This document shows positions 30,067 to 34,072 of a stretch of DNA of 34,072 nt, piece by piece. Every line of letters begins with the position of its first letter. The stretch's first letter is position 1. The stretch is from Nitrospira sp. (lineage in GTDB: Bacteria; Nitrospirota; Nitrospiria; Nitrospirales; Nitrospiraceae): contig JACOEJ010000032.1 in NCBI GenBank assembly GCA_024998645.1, positions 1-34,072 of the forward strand. Reading direction: 5' to 3'. A model generated the notes under the pieces. It saw nothing but the letters and a program-made list of their open reading frames with translations, had not been told where the DNA came from and made no database searches. The position numbers and the translations under genes are program-made.

Positions 30067-32370
30067 TTGCGTGCAAGTTCTATAATCTGGTTGCGCCATG
30101 CGATGGGAAGCGTCCTTATGGGGGGACTTCTCTTTCTCGTGGCTCTCACGGAGCCGGGCTCCGCATCTGCCCAGGTACTTGATCGCATTGAGATCGTCGA
30201 GACGCCTGGTGTGGCCGAGATTCATATCGTCTTCAACGCACGTGCGTTATATCTGAGACATACGCCTTCCGAGAAAGGTGATCTCATCAGAATCTTCTTA
30301 GACTTTCCCGACCTGGACCGATCCCGTCGATTTGCGCGAGAACTCGCGGCATCTCCCCCGAGCGATCTCGTGCCGAAATTTCAAGTGACCTTTCCCGACC
30401 AAGCCACCAACGGGCTCTCGATCAAGTTTGAACGGCCCGTCCGATTTCGAGTGAGCCAGCGGGATATTCGGAGCAGCAGCCGCATCGTGATTGCCGTGAA
30501 GCTGGATAAGCCCGGTATTCCAGTGGTTCCGCCGGCTGAAGTAAAAGGATCTGCTGTTCAGAAGCCTCCTGTGGCGAAGGGCGCAGGGCAATCTTTTGAT
30601 GTCCCGCCGTTCACACCCGGCATGGATATCGAACGATATGCCGCTGATCTCATGGAGCTAGGTCGCGCAGCACTGACGGCCGAGGAGGGCGAAAAAGCCG
30701 TCCTGATCTTCAACGCGGCACTCAATCTGCCTCCGACCAAGCAGTCCCGTGAGGCGCAAGAGATGATTGGGGTGGCCAGAGAAGGTGCCGGCGACATCGA
30801 CAAGGCCAAGGCGGAATATGAGCACTACCTCAAGATTTATCCGGATGGAGAAGGGGCCGCGCGCGTGCGGCAGCGCTTGGCCAAGGTCGCGGACTTGAAG
30901 ACGGCCATTGCCCAGGGAAAGGTGAAGAAGCCGGCGAAAAAAATCGATGAGACAAAAGTCTATGGGAGTGTGTATGAGTACTATTACGGCGGCTACTCAC
31001 AAACGAAAATTACCGACAAAGTGTCGAACGCTACGACGAAATTCAACAATCAGGATCAGTCGCTGCTGCAATCGGCGTTCGATATTACCGGGCGCTATCG
31101 GAAGGACGAGTATGACACCAAGGTTGTCGTCCGCGGTACACAGACGCTCGATCTCTTAGCTAATTCCGACGACCGGCGCAACATCAGCCGGCTTCGGGCA
31201 CTGTACTTGGAGCACTCCAGCCAGGATTCCTATTTCGTTCGTGTCGGGCGTCAGCCTGGAAATACTGGTGGCGTGCTGGACTTCCGGTTTGACGGGGCGT
31301 GGTTCCGGTACACGGCAGTCCCACAGTTTCTGAACGTGAATCTCCTCGCCGGGCAGCCCAGGCAATTTAGCCTAGCGTCGAATTATGTCCCTGACGATCC
31401 CAGGAATTTCCGGGCCGATTTCAAACGATACTTTTATGGAGTCAATGTCGATATCGGCCCAGTGGCCAAGGCGTGGAGCGGGAATACCTATTTCATCAAT
31501 CAAATGGTGAACGGCGTCGTCGACCGTCGAGCGGTGGGGACCGAGCTACGGTATGCCGAAAACGGAAAAAACGCCTTTGGACTGGTCGATTACGATTTAT
31601 CGTACAACGTCCTCAATGTGGCGATGCTCAATGGAACGTGGGTAACCGAGGGGACGACCTTTACGTTCTTGGCCGATCATCGGCGAACACCATACTTGCA
31701 GACCACGAACGCTCTCTTCGGGACCCCCAATGCCCAACTTGACCATATTAATTCTACCAATGCCGATCTCCTACGCGAGCAAGCCAAGGCGGTCACCGCG
31801 ACAAGTAATTTATTTCTGGTCGGCGTCCTCCATGCAGTGAGTAAGGATTGGCAAATCGGTGGAGACGTTCGGCTGAACCGAATTTCAGGCACGGGACAGA
31901 CCAATTGCTTGGTCATTCTTCCGGGAACCAGTACGCTGTTTCTCAATCCAAACGCGACGAGTGATGCCGCTTGTTCCTTGCAAGCGCAACCTGGTAGTGG
32001 CAATATCTATACGTATACGGCACAAGCGATCGGGGCGAACTTCCCGTTCGAAAACACGACGTTCGTCGCGAATGCGAGCTATATTACGAGTCCTGCCTAT
32101 GACGGGCAGTCTCTGTCACTCAATACGCTGGCACGCCTGACTCCACAGTGGCAGTTCGACACGTTTGTGCTCCTGTATCACCAAAAGGACAATCTCAACG
32201 TTGATTTATACCGGGTGACACCGACCATTCGACTCGATTATCGGTTTTTCAATAGCTGGACACTCGAGGGCTCGGGCGGAGTCGAAAAAACATTGTCCAC
32301 TAGTCCATCGCAAAAAGACTCTACGACGCGGGAATTCTTCTTCCTCGGCCTGCGCTGGGATTTCTCTTAA
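30067..32370 (+). CDS. Outer-membrane beta-barrel (porin-like) protein with AMIN-like and TPR periplasmic domains
   Basis: The 767-residue protein from TTG 30067 (GGGAG 6 bases upstream) has a signal peptide (SVLMGGLLFLVALTEPGSAS). Residues about 38-165 are a beta-rich AMIN-like domain (RIEIVETPGVAEIHIVFNAR). Residues about 190-285 are TPR-like helices (AEYEHYLKIYPDGEGAARVR). From about 310 to the end are alternating amphipathic strands of a barrel (KVYGSVYEYYYGGYSQTKIT), closing with a terminal aromatic strand FFFLGLRWDFS, the signal for outer-membrane insertion. Size and partners resemble the porin of porin-cytochrome conduits, but the sequence is not recognisably MtrB/PioB; that role is inference. 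The gene ends 2 bases before ccmA. ATG 30103 is an alternative start. Confidence 0.8.
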   Translation: MRASSIIWLRHAMGSVLMGGLLFLVALTEPGSASAQVLDRIEIVETPGVAEIHIVFNARALYLRHTPSEKGDLIRIFLDFPDLDRSRRFARELAASPPSDLVPKFQVTFPDQATNGLSIKFERPVRFRVSQRDIRSSSRIVIAVKLDKPGIPVVPPAEVKGSAVQKPPVAKGAGQSFDVPPFTPGMDIERYAADLMELGRAALTAEEGEKAVLIFNAALNLPPTKQSREAQEMIGVAREGAGDIDKAKAEYEHYLKIYPDGEGAARVRQRLAKVADLKTAIAQGKVKKPAKKIDETKVYGSVYEYYYGGYSQTKITDKVSNATTKFNNQDQSLLQSAFDITGRYRKDEYDTKVVVRGTQTLDLLANSDDRRNISRLRALYLEHSSQDSYFVRVGRQPGNTGGVLDFRFDGAWFRYTAVPQFLNVNLLAGQPRQFSLASNYVPDDPRNFRADFKRYFYGVNVDIGPVAKAWSGNTYFINQMVNGVVDRRAVGTELRYAENGKNAFGLVDYDLSYNVLNVAMLNGTWVTEGTTFTFLADHRRTPYLQTTNALFGTPNAQLDHINSTNADLLREQAKAVTATSNLFLVGVLHAVSKDWQIGGDVRLNRISGTGQTNCLVILPGTSTLFLNPNATSDAACSLQAQPGSGNIYTYTAQAIGANFPFENTTFVANASYITSPAYDGQSLSLNTLARLTPQWQFDTFVLLYHQKDNLNVDLYRVTPTIRLDYRFFNSWTLEGSGGVEKTLSTSPSQKDSTTREFFFLGLRWDFS

Positions 32371-32372
32371 CC

Positions 32373-32993
32373 ATGCTGGACATTCATGACCTCAGTTGTC
32401 AGCGTGGAGACCGGAAACTCTTCGGGCAGGTCAGTGTCTCGGTGCCGACCGGGCGACTGCTGTCGATCGAAGGATCGAATGGATCCGGGAAAACGACGTT
32501 GCTGAGAGCGATCTGCGGTCTGACGCCTCCTGATCAGGGCGCGATTCGGTGGCATGGGCGAGCAATCGCAGAGCAGCGGGAGACATTCACCGCCGGTTTA
32601 ATCTACATTGGTCATCGCATCGGGCTGAAAGATGACCTCACCCCAATGGAGAATATTCAAGCGGCTATGCAGATGAGCGGCCATCCGGTGACCGCTGCGC
32701 TGGCGCGTATCGCTCTTGAGGCGATCGGCGTCGAGCCTGCCTGTCACCGGCTGCCGACCAGAGTGCTTTCCGAAGGCCAGCAGCGGCGAGTGGCACTGGC
32801 CCGTCTCTGGTGTAGCGAGCAGCCGCTTTGGGTGCTGGATGAGCCCTTCACGGCACTCGATGCGCGATCCTCTCAACTGCTTCGTGAGCGATTACAGCGG
32901 CAGGTCGAACGGGGAGGCATTGTGGTGGCGGCGACGCATCAAGCCATGGGTCTCGATCCAACCGCTGTTCAGCAGCTCAGGCTCGGCGAATGA
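32373..32993 (+). CDS. ccmA: Cytochrome c maturation ABC transporter ATP-binding protein
   Basis: The 206-residue ATPase of the CcmABCD complex, which releases haem-loaded CcmE during system I cytochrome c assembly. Walker A is GSNGSGKTTL, the ABC signature LSEGQQRRVALARLW, and Walker B LWVLDEPFTALD, with a switch His in AATHQAM. Length is normal for CcmA. The ATG sits 2 bases after the porin stop codon and overlaps ccmB by 4 bases (ATGA), so the porin and ccm genes are one operon. Confidence 0.94.
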   Translation: MLDIHDLSCQRGDRKLFGQVSVSVPTGRLLSIEGSNGSGKTTLLRAICGLTPPDQGAIRWHGRAIAEQRETFTAGLIYIGHRIGLKDDLTPMENIQAAMQMSGHPVTAALARIALEAIGVEPACHRLPTRVLSEGQQRRVALARLWCSEQPLWVLDEPFTALDARSSQLLRERLQRQVERGGIVVAATHQAMGLDPTAVQQLRLGE

Positions 32994-33673
32994 TGCAGGG
33001 GGGCGTGGCCGGGACGGTCTTCGGTCTTATCCAGCGCGATCTTCTGCTCACCTGGCGCCGCCGAGCTGATGTTGCCACGACGCTCCTGTTCTTCGTGATT
33101 GTGGCCACCCTTTTCCCGTTGGGTGTCGGGCCCGAGCCAGCCGTGTTGCGGACGATTGCGCCGGGGGTGTTGTGGATTGCGGCGCTGCTCTCCTGTTTCT
33201 TGTCGCTTGGCCGGTTGTTCGCGACCGATTATCAGGACGGCACATTGGAACAGATGCTGTTGACGCCTCATCCGTTGGCCGCGCTGGTGTTGGGGAAAAT
33301 CGCAGCCCATTGGCTGGTGTCGGGATTGCCGGTGGTCGTGTTGTCGCCGTTGATCGGCCTCCAATTCGGCCTGAGCGGCGGCGCAATCGCGATCTTGACC
33401 TTCTCCCTTTTGCTCGGCACTCCCACCTTGAGCCTGGTGGGTTCGATCGGGGCGGCACTCACGTTGGGTATTCGGGGCGGCAATTTGCTGAGCGCATTGT
33501 TGGTGCTCCCTCTCTTCATTCCCGTGCTGATTTTCGGAGCGGGGGCTGTAGCAAGCAGTGAGTCCGGTATGGGAGCAGAGGGGCATCTCTCGCTGCTCGG
33601 GGCCTGTGTGGTTCTGGCCATTCCGTTTGCCCCTTGGGCGACTGCAGCCGCCTTGCGCATTGCGGTCGAATAG
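32990..33673 (+). CDS. ccmB: Cytochrome c maturation haem-exporter permease
   Basis: A 227-residue permease with six membrane helices, the membrane partner of CcmA. The N-terminus has the usual cytoplasmic RDLLLTWRRRADVATTLLFF and LLSCFLSLGRLFATDYQDGT, both strongly conserved in CcmB, and PHPLAALVLGK. Overlaps ccmA by 4 bases; the second codon is also ATG. ccmC begins 11 bases after its stop. Confidence 0.93.
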   Translation: MMQGGVAGTVFGLIQRDLLLTWRRRADVATTLLFFVIVATLFPLGVGPEPAVLRTIAPGVLWIAALLSCFLSLGRLFATDYQDGTLEQMLLTPHPLAALVLGKIAAHWLVSGLPVVVLSPLIGLQFGLSGGAIAILTFSLLLGTPTLSLVGSIGAALTLGIRGGNLLSALLVLPLFIPVLIFGAGAVASSESGMGAEGHLSLLGACVVLAIPFAPWATAAALRIAVE

Positions 33674-33684
33674 GATCGGAGAGC

Positions 33685-34072
33685 ATGAAGACAGATCGTA
33701 TGAACTGGTTCCAATGGTCCTCGCCACAGGCGTTCTATCCGCTTGCCGGTAAGCTGATTCCCTGGTTTGCCTGTGTATCAGTAGTCTGCCTGGCGGTAGG
33801 GCTCTATATGGGGTTTCTGGTTGCCCCGACCGATTTTCAGCAAGGCGATTCGTATCGCATTATTTTTGTCCATGTGCCGGCGGCGTGGATGTCCATGTTT
33901 CTCTACGTCGTCATGGCGGGATGGGCGGCGGTGGGGCTGGGTTTGAAGGCGCGGCCGTCCTTTATGATGGCTCAGGCCATCGCGCCGACCGGGGCGCTGT
34001 TCACATTCCTCGCACTCTTTACCGGAGCGTTCTGGGGAAAGCCCACGTGGGGTGCTTGGTGGGTCTGGGACG
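33685..34072 (+). CDS. ccmC: Cytochrome c maturation haem-handling protein, 3' end cut by window edge
   Basis: The visible 129 residues run off the window. They contain the CcmC start pattern (WFACVSVVCLAVGLYMGFLV, APTDFQQGDSYRIIFVHVPA) and, at the edge, the haem-binding Trp-rich motif WGKPTWGAWWVWD. His in FVHVPAAW is the conserved external haem ligand. CcmC loads haem onto CcmE. The start is ATG 33685 (GGAG 3 bases upstream); ATG 33700 is an alternative. Further ccm genes are expected to the right. Confidence 0.93.
   Translation, partial: MKTDRMNWFQWSSPQAFYPLAGKLIPWFACVSVVCLAVGLYMGFLVAPTDFQQGDSYRIIFVHVPAAWMSMFLYVVMAGWAAVGLGLKARPSFMMAQAIAPTGALFTFLALFTGAFWGKPTWGAWWVWD

Overview
The window looks like a chromosomal segment of a Nitrospira-type bacterium (phylum Nitrospirota). 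This is inferred from gene content (giant CxxCH cytochromes, system I cytochrome c maturation, sigma-54 regulation, JDVT-like C-terminal sorting) and from the DpnII-like Pro-rich protein and the 45-residue basic protein, which resemble Nitrospira proteins as I remember them. No search was possible, so the taxonomy is a judgement.

Left part (1-6.8 kb): a truncated SPFH/prohibitin-like gene enters from the left edge. A degraded copy of its 3' end lies about 1.4 kb downstream, with a RelE/ribbon-helix-helix toxin-antitoxin pair and a lone HicB-like antitoxin between them. A 45-residue basic protein and a TolC-like C-terminal remnant follow. Then come minus-strand genes for a haem-binding Tll0287-like sensor protein, an HDOD protein, an exported protein and a DUF72 protein.

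Middle part (6.8-22 kb): malQ is followed by a histidine kinase and an NtrC-type sigma-54 activator. They converge on a three-gene minus-strand operon: a Pro-rich protein ending in a DpnII/MboI-type nuclease fold that has lost its acidic residues, an Lrp/AsnC ligand-binding-domain protein and a lipoprotein. Next is a compact secreted-protease cassette: a freestanding propeptide-like lipoprotein, a subtilisin-family protease with its own propeptide and a Cys-containing C-terminal sorting tail, and a CPBP glutamic intramembrane protease of the sort that processes such tails. An SGNH-hydrolase-like membrane protein, tRNA-Arg(CCT) and a DUF4832-like lipoprotein complete this part.

Right part (22-34 kb) is the most interesting. 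Two divergent transcription units flank a 460-bp regulatory region. To the left are a di-haem-b membrane protein, a 27-CxxCH cytochrome and a TPR/zinc-peptidase protein. To the right is a cytochrome with 32 CxxCH motifs plus one CX4CH. After a likely terminator comes an outer-membrane barrel protein with an AMIN-like and TPR periplasmic part, whose stop codon is two bases from ccmA; ccmB and ccmC follow. The shared regulatory region carries a strong sigma-54 promoter candidate (plus), a weaker divergent one (minus), a perfect 18-bp palindrome and three TGGGW-N6-WCCCA inverted repeats. Together this looks like a regulated electron route from the quinone pool through periplasmic cytochrome to the outer membrane, next to its own haem-attachment machinery. 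The wiring is inference; the cytochrome, porin-like and Ccm identities are visible in the sequence.
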